Source: JAVBKV01 sp031553885
GTDB lineage: Bacteria; Bacteroidota; Bacteroidia; Bacteroidales; Azobacteroidaceae
Direction: 5' to 3'
Assembly: GCA_031553885.1 (NCBI GenBank)
Contig: JAVBKV010000040.1
Span: 1-64,000 of the forward strand
Length of the DNA stretch: 64,000 nucleotides
The position numbers and the translations under genes were made by a program. The notes below the pieces were generated by a model that searched no databases, was not told the DNA's origin, and was given only the letters and a program-made list of their open reading frames with translations. Of this stretch, positions 42,995-52,145 are shown piece by piece (positions within the stretch are counted from its first letter, which is position 1; every line of letters starts with the position of its first letter).

Positions 42995-44086
42995 ATGAAA
43001 AAGCGTTGGATTATTTCATTCGGTTTTATTGTAATAATAAGCATATTAGGATTAATATATCCTGAAGGAGAAGATTTGTATGCGGGCATAAGCCCCGACA
43101 TTCACATGGCTGATGTAGCCTGGATGTTGACAGCTACAATACTGGTTCTGCTGATGACTCCGGGAGTTTCTTTCTTCTATGGAGGAATGGTGAAGGTGAA
43201 GAACGTGATATCTACCATGTTACAAAGTTTTATAGCCATGGGGATTATCAGTGTGTTGTGGGTGATTTTCGGATTCAGTCTCACATTCGGGGAGGATATA
43301 GGAGGAATTATTGGCAATCCGGCAACCTTTTTCATGTTTGACGGAGTCGGAACCGGTGTTTCTTCATTTTTAGCTCCGACGATTCCGTTGGCATTATTTG
43401 CTTTGTTCCAGATGAAATTTGCCATTCTCACTCCGGCGTTGATCACGGGTTCATTTGCAGAACGGGTTCGTTTTTCTTCGTACATCGTTTTTATGTTACT
43501 CTTTTCTATTTTTGTTTATGCGCCGTTGGCTCATTGTACCTGGCATCCGGAAGGATTATTCAAGCAAATGGGGGTGATTGACTTTGCAGGAGGAATTGTC
43601 GTTCACGCTTCTTCCGGGGTTGCCGCTTTGGCCGGTGCGATTTTTCTTGGAAAAAGGAATGGGAAGAGTGTTCATCGTCCTGCCAATATTCCGTTCGTTC
43701 TGTTAGGTACAGCTTTATTGTGGATCGGTTGGTTCGGATTCAATGCCGGATCTGCTTTAGCTGCCGATGGAGTTGCAATCAAAGCTTTTCTGAATACCAA
43801 TACCGCTTCCGCTGTGGCAATGCTTACCTGGGTGTTTTTTGACGGACTACGCGGGCATAAAATGTCGGCCATGGGAGCTGCGGTGGGAGCGGTTGCCGGG
43901 CTTGTAGGTATTACTCCTTCGGCCGGATACGTGACTGTCGGAGAAAGTATTCTGGTTTCTTATGCATTGTATTGGATAACTAATCAAATTGTGAAAATGC
44001 GTGTTTCTCCTGAAAGTGAACACATCGGACTCGACAGGAGCCAGCACGATGAACGATATGGATCTGATTTTGAGTTAGTAGAATAA
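42995..44086 (+). CDS. amt: Amt-family ammonium transporter with a large internal deletion
   Basis: 363 aa from ATG 42995 (TTG 42983 would add four residues). The first two thirds are a normal Amt: MTPGVSFFYGGMVKVKNV, SFAERVRFSSY, the first pore histidine in GGIVVHASSGVAAL, and WIGWFGFNAGSALAADG. After GITPSAGYVTVGES the sequence jumps to LVSYALYWITNQIV and the C-terminal tail GLDRSQHDERYG. The missing piece, about 80 residues in this family, holds the second pore histidine (HGVGG motif) and two to three membrane helices. The frame is kept. A functional pore is unlikely. No P-II (glnK) gene is nearby. asnA, glnN and gltBD follow. Confidence 0.8.
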   Translation: MKKRWIISFGFIVIISILGLIYPEGEDLYAGISPDIHMADVAWMLTATILVLLMTPGVSFFYGGMVKVKNVISTMLQSFIAMGIISVLWVIFGFSLTFGEDIGGIIGNPATFFMFDGVGTGVSSFLAPTIPLALFALFQMKFAILTPALITGSFAERVRFSSYIVFMLLFSIFVYAPLAHCTWHPEGLFKQMGVIDFAGGIVVHASSGVAALAGAIFLGKRNGKSVHRPANIPFVLLGTALLWIGWFGFNAGSALAADGVAIKAFLNTNTASAVAMLTWVFFDGLRGHKMSAMGAAVGAVAGLVGITPSAGYVTVGESILVSYALYWITNQIVKMRVSPESEHIGLDRSQHDERYGSDFELVE

Positions 44087-44087
44087 T

Positions 44088-44188
44088 TTAGTTAAGAGTT
44101 AAGAATGAAGAGTTAAGAGTCGTTTTTCATTAGTAACCATAACTTCATCAACAAACTCTTCATTTTTAACTCTTAACTCTTAACTAAA
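44088..44188. repeat. Heptamer-built palindrome C (amt / asnA)
   Basis: TTTAGTTAAGAGTTAAG on the left faces CTTAACTCTTAACTAAA on the right. It lies between two genes of the same direction, so it may reduce readthrough from amt to asnA. Confidence 0.8.
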
Positions 44189-44193
44189 ATAAT

Positions 44194-45228
44194 ATGTCAC
44201 TCTTTATTCCTCAAGGCTATTCGCCTACGCTTGCTCCCGAAGAAATGGAACAAGCCATCAAACAAGTGAAACTCCGGTTTCAGGAAGAATTGTCCCAGGC
44301 TTTGAACCTGAGACGAGTAACAGCTCCTTTATTTGTACTTGCGGGTACAGGTATTAATGACAACCTCAATGGAATCGAACGCCCTGTTTCTTTTGAAATT
44401 CCGGCGGTCGGTGGAAAAAAAGCGGAAATCGTGCATTCATTGGCTAAATGGAAACGAATGAAGCTGGGTGCTTACGGTATTCAGCCCGGCCAAGGACTTT
44501 ATACCGATATGAATGCGATTCGTGCCGATGAAGAACTGGATAATATTCATTCGCTTTACGTTGACCAGTGGGATTGGGAACTAACGATTACCCCGGAAGA
44601 AAGAAACCTGAAACTTCTTTGGTCGATTGTAGAAAAAATTTATGAAGCATTAAAAAACACAGAAAAGGTCATTGGTGAAATGTATCCGCAGATTCAGCCG
44701 TTATTGCCGGAAGAAATTCACTTTGTGCATACTGAAGATTTGCAGAAAAGGTATCCTGATCTGTCTCCAAAGGAAAGAGAAAACCTTATTGCGAAAAAGT
44801 ATGGAGCTGCTTTTATCATTGGCATAGGAGGAGAATTACCCGATGGAAAAATCCATGACGGACGTTCGCCGGATTACGACGACTGGAGTACTCCGACTCT
44901 GAACGGTTATAAAGGTCTGAACGGGGACATTATTGTATGGAATCCGGTTCTGCAATCGGCATTTGAAATTTCGTCCATGGGTATTCGTGTGGATAAAACA
45001 GCTTTAGTAAGACAACTAAAAATCAGGAATTGTGAAGAACGCTTGGAATTGCTCTTCCATCAAAGCCTGATGAATGACAAAATTCCGCTTTCCATAGGCG
45101 GAGGTATCGGTCAGTCCCGCCTTTGCATGTTCTTCTTGCGTTGTGCTCATATCGGAGAGGTACAGGCAAGTATCTGGCCGGAGGAAATGGTGCAGGAGTG
45201 CAGGGAGAATAATATAGTATTGAAATGA
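44194..45228 (+). CDS. asnA: Aspartate--ammonia ligase (asparagine synthetase A)
   Basis: 344 aa. It makes asparagine from aspartate and ammonia with ATP. The class II synthetase-like fold shows VTAPLFVLAGTGINDNLNG, YTDMNAIRADEE, VDQWDWE and SIGGGIGQSRLCMFFL. Length agrees with the family (about 330-345). It stands between two heptamer palindromes, probably as its own unit within the nitrogen cluster. Confidence 0.97.
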   Translation: MSLFIPQGYSPTLAPEEMEQAIKQVKLRFQEELSQALNLRRVTAPLFVLAGTGINDNLNGIERPVSFEIPAVGGKKAEIVHSLAKWKRMKLGAYGIQPGQGLYTDMNAIRADEELDNIHSLYVDQWDWELTITPEERNLKLLWSIVEKIYEALKNTEKVIGEMYPQIQPLLPEEIHFVHTEDLQKRYPDLSPKERENLIAKKYGAAFIIGIGGELPDGKIHDGRSPDYDDWSTPTLNGYKGLNGDIIVWNPVLQSAFEISSMGIRVDKTALVRQLKIRNCEERLELLFHQSLMNDKIPLSIGGGIGQSRLCMFFLRCAHIGEVQASIWPEEMVQECRENNIVLK

Positions 45229-45230
45229 TT

Positions 45231-45329
45231 TAGTTAAGAATTAAGAATTAAAAGTTAAGAGTTGTTTTTAACAAGCAACCAAACTTAACAAATTAACTCT
45301 TAATTCTTAACTTTTAACTCTTAACTTAA
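45231..45329. repeat. Heptamer-built palindrome D (asnA / glnN)
   Basis: TAGTTAAGAATTAAGAATTA on the left faces TTAATTCTTAACTTTTAAC on the right. It ends 6 nt before the glnN start codon, so it would also shape the 5' end of any readthrough transcript. Confidence 0.8.
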
Positions 45330-45335
45330 AAAATT

Positions 45336-47525
45336 ATGTTGAGTTTAAGGTTCGAAGCAGTAAAAGAGGCCTCCAACAGGAAGGCGATAGAAGTGATTCC
45401 ACCGGTGGAAAAAACGTCCGCTTATTTTGGAAAATATGTTTTTGACAGGAAAAACATGCGGAAATACTTGTCCGGGGATACGTTAAATCTGGTATTGAAT
45501 GCGATCGATAAAGGAGAATCGTTGGACAGGGAAGTTGCTAATCATGTGGCGGCGGGTATGCGCATGTGGGCCATGGAAATGGGTGCGACACATTATACGC
45601 ATTGGTTTCATCCGCTTACCGACGGAACGGCGGAAAAGCACGATGCTTTTGTTAATTTTGATGGTAACGGCGGAATGATAGAGGAGTTTTCCGGTAAATT
45701 ATTGGCACAGCAGGAACCCGATGCTTCCAGTTTTCCGAACGGGGGGATCCGGAATACCTTCGAAGCACGTGGATATACGGCATGGGATCCTTCATCCCCT
45801 GCATTCATCGTTCATGATACCTTGTGTATCCCGACCGTCTTTATTTCTTATACAGGGGAGGCGCTGGATTACAAAACGCCTTTGCTGAAATCCATCCAGG
45901 CTGTCGATAAAGCGGCTACGGAGGTATGCCGGTATTTTGATCCGAATGTTAAAAAGGTATTTTCTTACTTAGGCTGGGAACAGGAATATTTTCTGGTTGA
46001 CGAGGCTTTGTATGCATCCCGACCCGACCTGGTTCTTACCGGCCGGACCTTGATGGGACATGAAAGTGCTAAAAATCAACAGTTGGAAGATCATTATTTC
46101 GGGGCGATTCCTACCCGTGTGGTTGCATTTATGCGTGACCTGGAATACGAATGTTACAAGCTAAGTATTCCGGTGAAAACACGTCACAATGAGGTTGCCC
46201 CGAATCAATTTGAATTGGCTCCGATTTTTGAAGAGTGTAACCTGGCTGTAGACCATAATCTGCTCCTTATGTCGGTCATGAAAACGGTTGCCCGTCGTCA
46301 TTATTTCCGGGTATTGCTGCATGAAAAACCTTTCAAAGGAATTAACGGATCCGGTAAGCACAACAACTGGTCGTTAGGTACGGATACAGGAGTTAACTTA
46401 ATGGGACCGGGTAAGAATGCCAAACAGAACCTACAGTTCATTACCTTTATTTCCAATGTGTTGATGGCTGTTTATAAGAATAATGCCTTATTGAAAGCCA
46501 GTATTTCTTCTGCCACCAATGCGCATCGTTTGGGAGCTAACGAAGCACCTCCCGCCATTATCTCGGTGTTCATGGGAACTCAGATCTCGGCTTTACTGGA
46601 TGAACTGGAATCCAGTATTGAGTTGAAAGATATTGAGGTGAAGGAAAAAGCCGGAACTCATTTATCTCTCAGTCATATTCCTGAAATCCTGGTAGACAAT
46701 ACCGATCGGAACCGGACTTCTCCGTTTGCATTTACCGGTAACCGGTTTGAATTCCGGGCTGTAGGCTCTTCGGCTAATTGTGCCGCAGCGATGTTGGCGC
46801 TCAACACCGCAGTCGCAGGGCAGTTGAAGTTGTTCAAATCGGAAGTTGATGATCTGATTTCCAACGGAATGAAAAAAGAAGCGGCTATTTATTCCATTGT
46901 TAAGAAAAATATCAAAGAGTCGAAGAACATTCGTTTTGATGGTAACGGCTACAGTGACGAATGGAGAAAAGAGGCAGCCCGGCGTGGCCTGGATTGTGAA
47001 ACACGGATACCTTATATTTATGATGCATATCTTACTCCGCAAAGTACTCTTTTATTTGGAGAAACAAATGTCCTGAACGAAAAAGAGTTACATGCGCGTA
47101 ACGAAGTCAAGTGGGAGCAGTACACCAAGAAAATCCAGATTGAAGCGCGGGTATTAGGTGATCTGGCGATGAACCATATCATTCCGGTAGCCACCCGTTA
47201 TCAGGGATTATTGCTTGATAACGTTTCTAAAATACATGCGCTGTACGATCCGGAAACGGCGAAGAAAATTGCCGGACAAAACCTGGATATTATTGAAAAT
47301 ATAGCTAATCACCTCAATTTTATCAAGACGATGGTCGATGAAATGGTCGAAGCTCGTAAAGTTGCCAATAAAATTGAAAACGAAAGAGAAAAAGCGATCC
47401 AGTATTGCGAAAAAATTGCTCCTTATTTTGATCAGATCCGTTATCACATCGACAAACTGGAATTGACGGTAGATAATGAAATGTGGACGCTACCGAAGTA
47501 CAGGGAGCTTTTGTTTATACGATAA
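45336..47525 (+). CDS. glnN: Glutamine synthetase, type III
   Basis: 729 aa, the long GSIII form typical of Bacteroidales. It makes glutamine from glutamate and ammonium. Conserved parts: GWEQEYFLVD, TRHNEVAPNQFELAPIFEE, GINGSGKHNNWSLGTDTG and FTGNRFEFRAVGSSANCA. No PII gene or GSI is nearby. gltB follows 19 nt later, so GS and GOGAT are probably co-transcribed. Confidence 0.97.
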   Translation: MLSLRFEAVKEASNRKAIEVIPPVEKTSAYFGKYVFDRKNMRKYLSGDTLNLVLNAIDKGESLDREVANHVAAGMRMWAMEMGATHYTHWFHPLTDGTAEKHDAFVNFDGNGGMIEEFSGKLLAQQEPDASSFPNGGIRNTFEARGYTAWDPSSPAFIVHDTLCIPTVFISYTGEALDYKTPLLKSIQAVDKAATEVCRYFDPNVKKVFSYLGWEQEYFLVDEALYASRPDLVLTGRTLMGHESAKNQQLEDHYFGAIPTRVVAFMRDLEYECYKLSIPVKTRHNEVAPNQFELAPIFEECNLAVDHNLLLMSVMKTVARRHYFRVLLHEKPFKGINGSGKHNNWSLGTDTGVNLMGPGKNAKQNLQFITFISNVLMAVYKNNALLKASISSATNAHRLGANEAPPAIISVFMGTQISALLDELESSIELKDIEVKEKAGTHLSLSHIPEILVDNTDRNRTSPFAFTGNRFEFRAVGSSANCAAAMLALNTAVAGQLKLFKSEVDDLISNGMKKEAAIYSIVKKNIKESKNIRFDGNGYSDEWRKEAARRGLDCETRIPYIYDAYLTPQSTLLFGETNVLNEKELHARNEVKWEQYTKKIQIEARVLGDLAMNHIIPVATRYQGLLLDNVSKIHALYDPETAKKIAGQNLDIIENIANHLNFIKTMVDEMVEARKVANKIENEREKAIQYCEKIAPYFDQIRYHIDKLELTVDNEMWTLPKYRELLFIR

Positions 47526-47544
47526 ATGCAGTAGAATTAAAAAA

Positions 47545-50500
47545 ATGATGTCATCAAAAAAATTATACACTTCCGAGTACGAGCACGACTCTTGCGGTGT
47601 CGGTCTTTTAGCTGATATTCATGGGAATAAATCCCATGATATCGTTGAGAAAGGATTGCAGGTGCTGGAAAATATGCTTCACCGGGGAGCTGAGAGTGCG
47701 GATAATAAGACAGGTGACGGTGCCGGAATATTGTTGCAGATTCCTCATGAGTTCATTCTGCTTCAGGGAATTCCGGTCCCGGAAAAAGGAAAGTATGGAA
47801 CCGGGTTGATCTTTCTGCCCAAGGATAAAGAGCAGGCAGGCTTGTACCTGGATGTGTTGCAACAAACGATAGAAAAAAACGGATTGGAATTGCTTGCTTG
47901 GAGGGAGGTTCCTGTAAACAGCGATATTCTCGGTGAAATCTCTCGTTCCAATGAGCCGGCAATCCGGCAGGTTTTTGTCATTGAAAACAAGTTTTCTTCC
48001 CAGGCTGATCTGGAACGTAAATTGTACATCGTTCGTAAACAGGCTGAGAAAAAAATACAGGCTCTTACTCCAGGCAAAAAAAGCTGTTTTTATATAGTGA
48101 GTTTGTCTTCCCAGCGTATTGTGTATAAAGGCATGCTTACTTCAACCCAGTTACGTGATTATTTCCCGGATCTGACCAGTCCTTATTTTACAAGTGCTTT
48201 GGCGTTGGTTCATTCCCGCTTCAGTACCAATACTTTTCCTTCCTGGGAACTGGCTCAGCCGTTTCGTTTACTCGGACACAACGGAGAAATCAATACGATC
48301 CGGGGAAACCGTTATTGGATGGAGGCCAGGGAAAGTATTCTGGAAGTTCCGGGACTGGGTGAAAAGGATGATATTTTCCCTGTTGTTCAACCGGGGATGA
48401 GTGATAGCGCCTCGTTGGATAATGTATTGGAGTTTCTGTTGATGTCGGGGAAAACCCTTCCGCATGCATTGGCTATGCTGGTTCCGGAAAGCTGGAATGA
48501 AAAAAATCCGTTGTCTTCCGGATTAAAGGCATTTTATGAATACCACAGTATTCTGATGGAACCCTGGGACGGGCCGGCCACTCTTTTGTTTTCAGACGGT
48601 CGTTATGCCGGAGGAATGCTGGACCGGAACGGATTACGCCCGTGCCGTTACCTGATTACCCATAACGATATCTTAGTCATGGCATCCGAAGCCGGCGTAT
48701 TGCCTTTCGAAGCTGCCGAGATCCGGGAAAAAGGACGGTTACAACCCGGAAAAATACTGATGATAGATACCTTTGAAGGCAAAATTTATCAGGATGAAGA
48801 TTTAAAGAAAGAATTGGCCAATGCTTATCCTTATTCCGAATGGTTGAGTAAAAACCGGATTATTCTTTCTAAAATTTCTTCAGGAAGAACGGTAAAATAC
48901 AGCATAGATAAACTGGTTCAAAAACTGGGCGTTTTCGGGTATACCCGGGAAGAAATTGAAAAGATTATCCTGCCGATGGCTACCGAAGGAAAGGAACCGA
49001 TCGGTTCGATGGGAAACGATACTCCTTTGGCAATTCTTTCGGAAAAACCGCAACGGTTATTTAATTGCTTCCGGCAATTGTTTGCTCAGGTGACCAATCC
49101 GCCGATCGATCCGATCCGGGAAGAGTTAGTGATGTCCTTGTCCCTTTATATTGGCTGTCAGGAAGCAAACTTACTGGAGCCTTCACCGGATTTATGTAAG
49201 ATGGTTAAGCTGCAAAGTCCGGTAATCAACAACCGGGATCTGGATATTTTGCGCCACCTGGAATACAAAGGTTTTAAGACTCTGACTATTAATATATTAT
49301 TCGATATTCCCAATGACTCATCAGCGGCAGCACAGATGTTGGAAAAAGCATTGGAGGAACTATGCCGAAAAGCGGAAAATGCAGTGGATGAGGGTTATAG
49401 CTATATTATTCTCAGTGATAAGGATGTAAGTGAAACGCAGGCAGCCATTCCTTCGCTAATGGCGGTTTCTGCCGTTCATCATCACCTGATAGACAAACGG
49501 AAGCGGATGCAGATTGCCATCGTCGTGGAGACAGCCGAAGCGCGTGAAGTCATGCATTTTGCTTTGTTGTTCGGATTCGGAGCCAGTGCAGTCAATCCTT
49601 ATATGGCTTTTGCTATTTTGAATGACAACGTGGAAAATCATGAAATTCAACTGGATTATCACACTGCAGAAAAGAACTACATCAAAGCAGTCAATAAAGG
49701 CTTGCTGAAAATTTTATCCAAAATGGGAATTTCTACCCTGAGAAGTTACCGCGGAGCGCAGATTTTTGAGGCAGTGGGTATCAGTTCCCGGCTATTAGGT
49801 GCTTATTTCAAAGGAATGGTTTCCCGCATCGAAGGAATCGATCTCGAGGATGTTGTCCGGGATACATTGACTACCCATCTTCAAGCTTACGGTCATCAGA
49901 CAGATGAGGCCATACCTGTCCGGAGCGAGGGTTTTTATTCCTGGAGAAAAGACGGGGAACAGCATGCCTGGAATCCGGAGACGATTTCCAAACTGCAGTT
50001 GGCTACCCGTCTGGGGGATTATGCTAAATTCAAGGAATATACCCGGATTGTCGATGAGAAAATGCAGCCGGCCTTCCTACGCGATTTTCTGTATTATAAG
50101 CGAAATCCTATACCGATTTCGGAAGTGGAACCGGTCTCGGAAATTACTCGCCGTTTTGTAACCGGAGCCATGTCATTCGGCTCGATCAGTAAAGAGGCTC
50201 ATGAGACCATTGCTGTCGCCTTGAACAGGTTGCAGGGGAAAAGCAATACCGGAGAAGGAGGGGAGGATCCTGTTCGCTTCAAACCCGAAAGCGATGGATT
50301 GAGCCGGAGAAGTGCCATCAAGCAGATTGCATCTGGACGTTTCGGCGTGACTACGGAATACCTGGTCAACGCCGACGAACTGCAAATCAAGATTGCCCAG
50401 GGTGCCAAGCCCGGAGAAGGAGGACAGCTTCCGGGATTTAAAGTGGATCAGGTTATCGCAAAAACCCGTCACTCGATTCCTGGGATTACATTGATATCAC

Positions 50501-52056
50501 CACCTCCTCATCACGACATTTATTCCATAGAAGATCTGGCTCAATTGATTTTCGACTTGAAAAATGTGAATCCGCAGGCGCGCATCAGTGTCAAACTGGT
50601 AGCAGAGAGCGGGGTCGGAACAATTGCAGCAGGTGTTGCCAAAGCGAAAGCCGATGCTATTATCATCAGTGGTTCGGAAGGTGGAACAGGAGCCAGTCCG
50701 GTCAGTTCGATCAAGCATGCAGGAACTCCATGGGAGCTAGGGCTGGCTGAAACACAACAAACCCTGGTTATGAACGGGTTGAGGGGATTTGTACGCTTAC
50801 AGACTGATGGACAGTTAAAAACGGGGAAAGATATTATCATTTCGGCTTTACTGGGTGCAGAGGAATTTGGCTTTGCTACCAGTGCTTTGATTGTATTAGG
50901 ATGTGTGATGATGCGTAAATGTCACCTGAATACCTGTCCGGTCGGTATTGCAACCCAGGATGAAAAGCTTCGGGGACGTTTCCGGGGAAAACAGGAATAC
51001 CTGGTCAATTACATGACTTTTTTAGCTGAAGAAGTACGCGAACACCTGGCTGAAATGGGATTCCGAAGCCTTGATGAGATCGTGGGACGGACGGATCTGA
51101 TTGAAGTGCGAAAGTTGGATACACATCCGAAGGCTTCCAAAATCGATTTTTCCCGATTACTTTATTTCGTCAATAACGGTAACGATATTCGTTGGACAAA
51201 AGAACAGGATCATAAAACGGATTCTGTTGTGGACAAAGAACTTATTCGGAAAGCCAGGCAGTCGATCGAAAAATCGATTCCGGTAAAAATAAACCGGTTG
51301 ATCGGGAATACAGATCGGTCGGTCGGGGCTATGTTGTCGGGAGAAGTCGCCAAGCGGTATGGTAATGACGGGTTGAAAGCGGGTACGATTCATGTGGATT
51401 TCAAAGGTTCTGCCGGGCAGAGTTTCGGGGCATTTCTGACAAATGGTATATCCTTTCGGTTGGAAGGTGAAGCCAATGATTACCTCGGTAAGGGACTTTC
51501 AGGGGGACATATCTCATTGATTCCTCCGCATACAGCTTCTTTTCGACCGGAAAATAATATTATTGCCGGAAATACGCTGCTTTACGGAGCTACTTCCGGG
51601 GAGGTCTATATCAACGGCCAGGTAGGAGAGCGTTTTTGTGTACGAAACAGTGGCGCCATTGCTGTTGTGGAAGGTACGGGAGATCATTGCTGCGAATACA
51701 TGACCGGAGGACGAACAGTAGTACTTGGTTCCGTCGGAAAGAATTTTGCTGCGGGAATGAGTGGAGGACTGGCCTATATTCTCGATCTGGAAGGTAATTT
51801 TGATTATTTCTGCAACATGGAAATGGTTGAACTTTCCTTGATCGAAGATCATTCCGATAACAGGGAACTACATGGTCTGATCACTGCTCATGCATTTTAT
51901 ACGCAAAGCCCCTTAGCAAAAAGAATCCTCGATGATTGGGAGAATCATCTTCCCCACTTCATTAAAGTGACTCCGATCGAATATAAAAAGGTATTGCAGG
52001 AGGAGAAAATGGAAGCGATAAAAAATAAGATAGCACAAGTCGAATATGATTATTAA
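47545..52056 (+). CDS. gltB: Glutamate synthase (GOGAT), large subunit
   Basis: 1503 aa from ATG 47545. The frame is open to 47476 inside glnN, but the class II amidotransferase needs its Cys close to the start: here Cys17 in EYEHDSCGVGLLADIHG, after a short propeptide. The order is amidotransferase (17-430), central domain, FMN-binding synthase domain (GEGGEDPVRFKPESDG; QIAQGAKPGEGGQLPG-like stretch), the 3Fe-4S cluster motif CVMMRKCHLNTCPVG, and the GXGXG C-terminal domain. It forms two glutamates from glutamine and 2-oxoglutarate with GltD. It is separated from gltD by palindrome E. Confidence 0.96.
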   Translation: MMSSKKLYTSEYEHDSCGVGLLADIHGNKSHDIVEKGLQVLENMLHRGAESADNKTGDGAGILLQIPHEFILLQGIPVPEKGKYGTGLIFLPKDKEQAGLYLDVLQQTIEKNGLELLAWREVPVNSDILGEISRSNEPAIRQVFVIENKFSSQADLERKLYIVRKQAEKKIQALTPGKKSCFYIVSLSSQRIVYKGMLTSTQLRDYFPDLTSPYFTSALALVHSRFSTNTFPSWELAQPFRLLGHNGEINTIRGNRYWMEARESILEVPGLGEKDDIFPVVQPGMSDSASLDNVLEFLLMSGKTLPHALAMLVPESWNEKNPLSSGLKAFYEYHSILMEPWDGPATLLFSDGRYAGGMLDRNGLRPCRYLITHNDILVMASEAGVLPFEAAEIREKGRLQPGKILMIDTFEGKIYQDEDLKKELANAYPYSEWLSKNRIILSKISSGRTVKYSIDKLVQKLGVFGYTREEIEKIILPMATEGKEPIGSMGNDTPLAILSEKPQRLFNCFRQLFAQVTNPPIDPIREELVMSLSLYIGCQEANLLEPSPDLCKMVKLQSPVINNRDLDILRHLEYKGFKTLTINILFDIPNDSSAAAQMLEKALEELCRKAENAVDEGYSYIILSDKDVSETQAAIPSLMAVSAVHHHLIDKRKRMQIAIVVETAEAREVMHFALLFGFGASAVNPYMAFAILNDNVENHEIQLDYHTAEKNYIKAVNKGLLKILSKMGISTLRSYRGAQIFEAVGISSRLLGAYFKGMVSRIEGIDLEDVVRDTLTTHLQAYGHQTDEAIPVRSEGFYSWRKDGEQHAWNPETISKLQLATRLGDYAKFKEYTRIVDEKMQPAFLRDFLYYKRNPIPISEVEPVSEITRRFVTGAMSFGSISKEAHETIAVALNRLQGKSNTGEGGEDPVRFKPESDGLSRRSAIKQIASGRFGVTTEYLVNADELQIKIAQGAKPGEGGQLPGFKVDQVIAKTRHSIPGITLISPPPHHDIYSIEDLAQLIFDLKNVNPQARISVKLVAESGVGTIAAGVAKAKADAIIISGSEGGTGASPVSSIKHAGTPWELGLAETQQTLVMNGLRGFVRLQTDGQLKTGKDIIISALLGAEEFGFATSALIVLGCVMMRKCHLNTCPVGIATQDEKLRGRFRGKQEYLVNYMTFLAEEVREHLAEMGFRSLDEIVGRTDLIEVRKLDTHPKASKIDFSRLLYFVNNGNDIRWTKEQDHKTDSVVDKELIRKARQSIEKSIPVKINRLIGNTDRSVGAMLSGEVAKRYGNDGLKAGTIHVDFKGSAGQSFGAFLTNGISFRLEGEANDYLGKGLSGGHISLIPPHTASFRPENNIIAGNTLLYGATSGEVYINGQVGERFCVRNSGAIAVVEGTGDHCCEYMTGGRTVVLGSVGKNFAAGMSGGLAYILDLEGNFDYFCNMEMVELSLIEDHSDNRELHGLITAHAFYTQSPLAKRILDDWENHLPHFIKVTPIEYKKVLQEEKMEAIKNKIAQVEYDY

Positions 52057-52057
52057 T

Positions 52058-52143
52058 TAGTTAAGAGTTAAGAATTAAGAGTTAAAAGTTTTTATGGATA
52101 ACTCTTATCAATTCTTAACTCTTAACTCTTAACTCTTAATTCA
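52058..52143. repeat. Heptamer-built palindrome E (gltB / gltD)
   Basis: TTAGTTAAGAGTTAAGAATT faces AATTCTTAACTCTTAACTCTT around a short loop. It lies inside an operon whose two products must be made in fixed ratio, so it may tune or insulate gltD expression. The gltD ATG follows 3 nt after it. Confidence 0.8.
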
Positions 52144-52145
52144 AT

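Noticed and set aside
47476..47544. Upstream extension of gltB into the end of glnN
   Set aside because: It would bury the amidotransferase Cys 40 residues into the chain; ATG 47545 gives the usual short propeptide.
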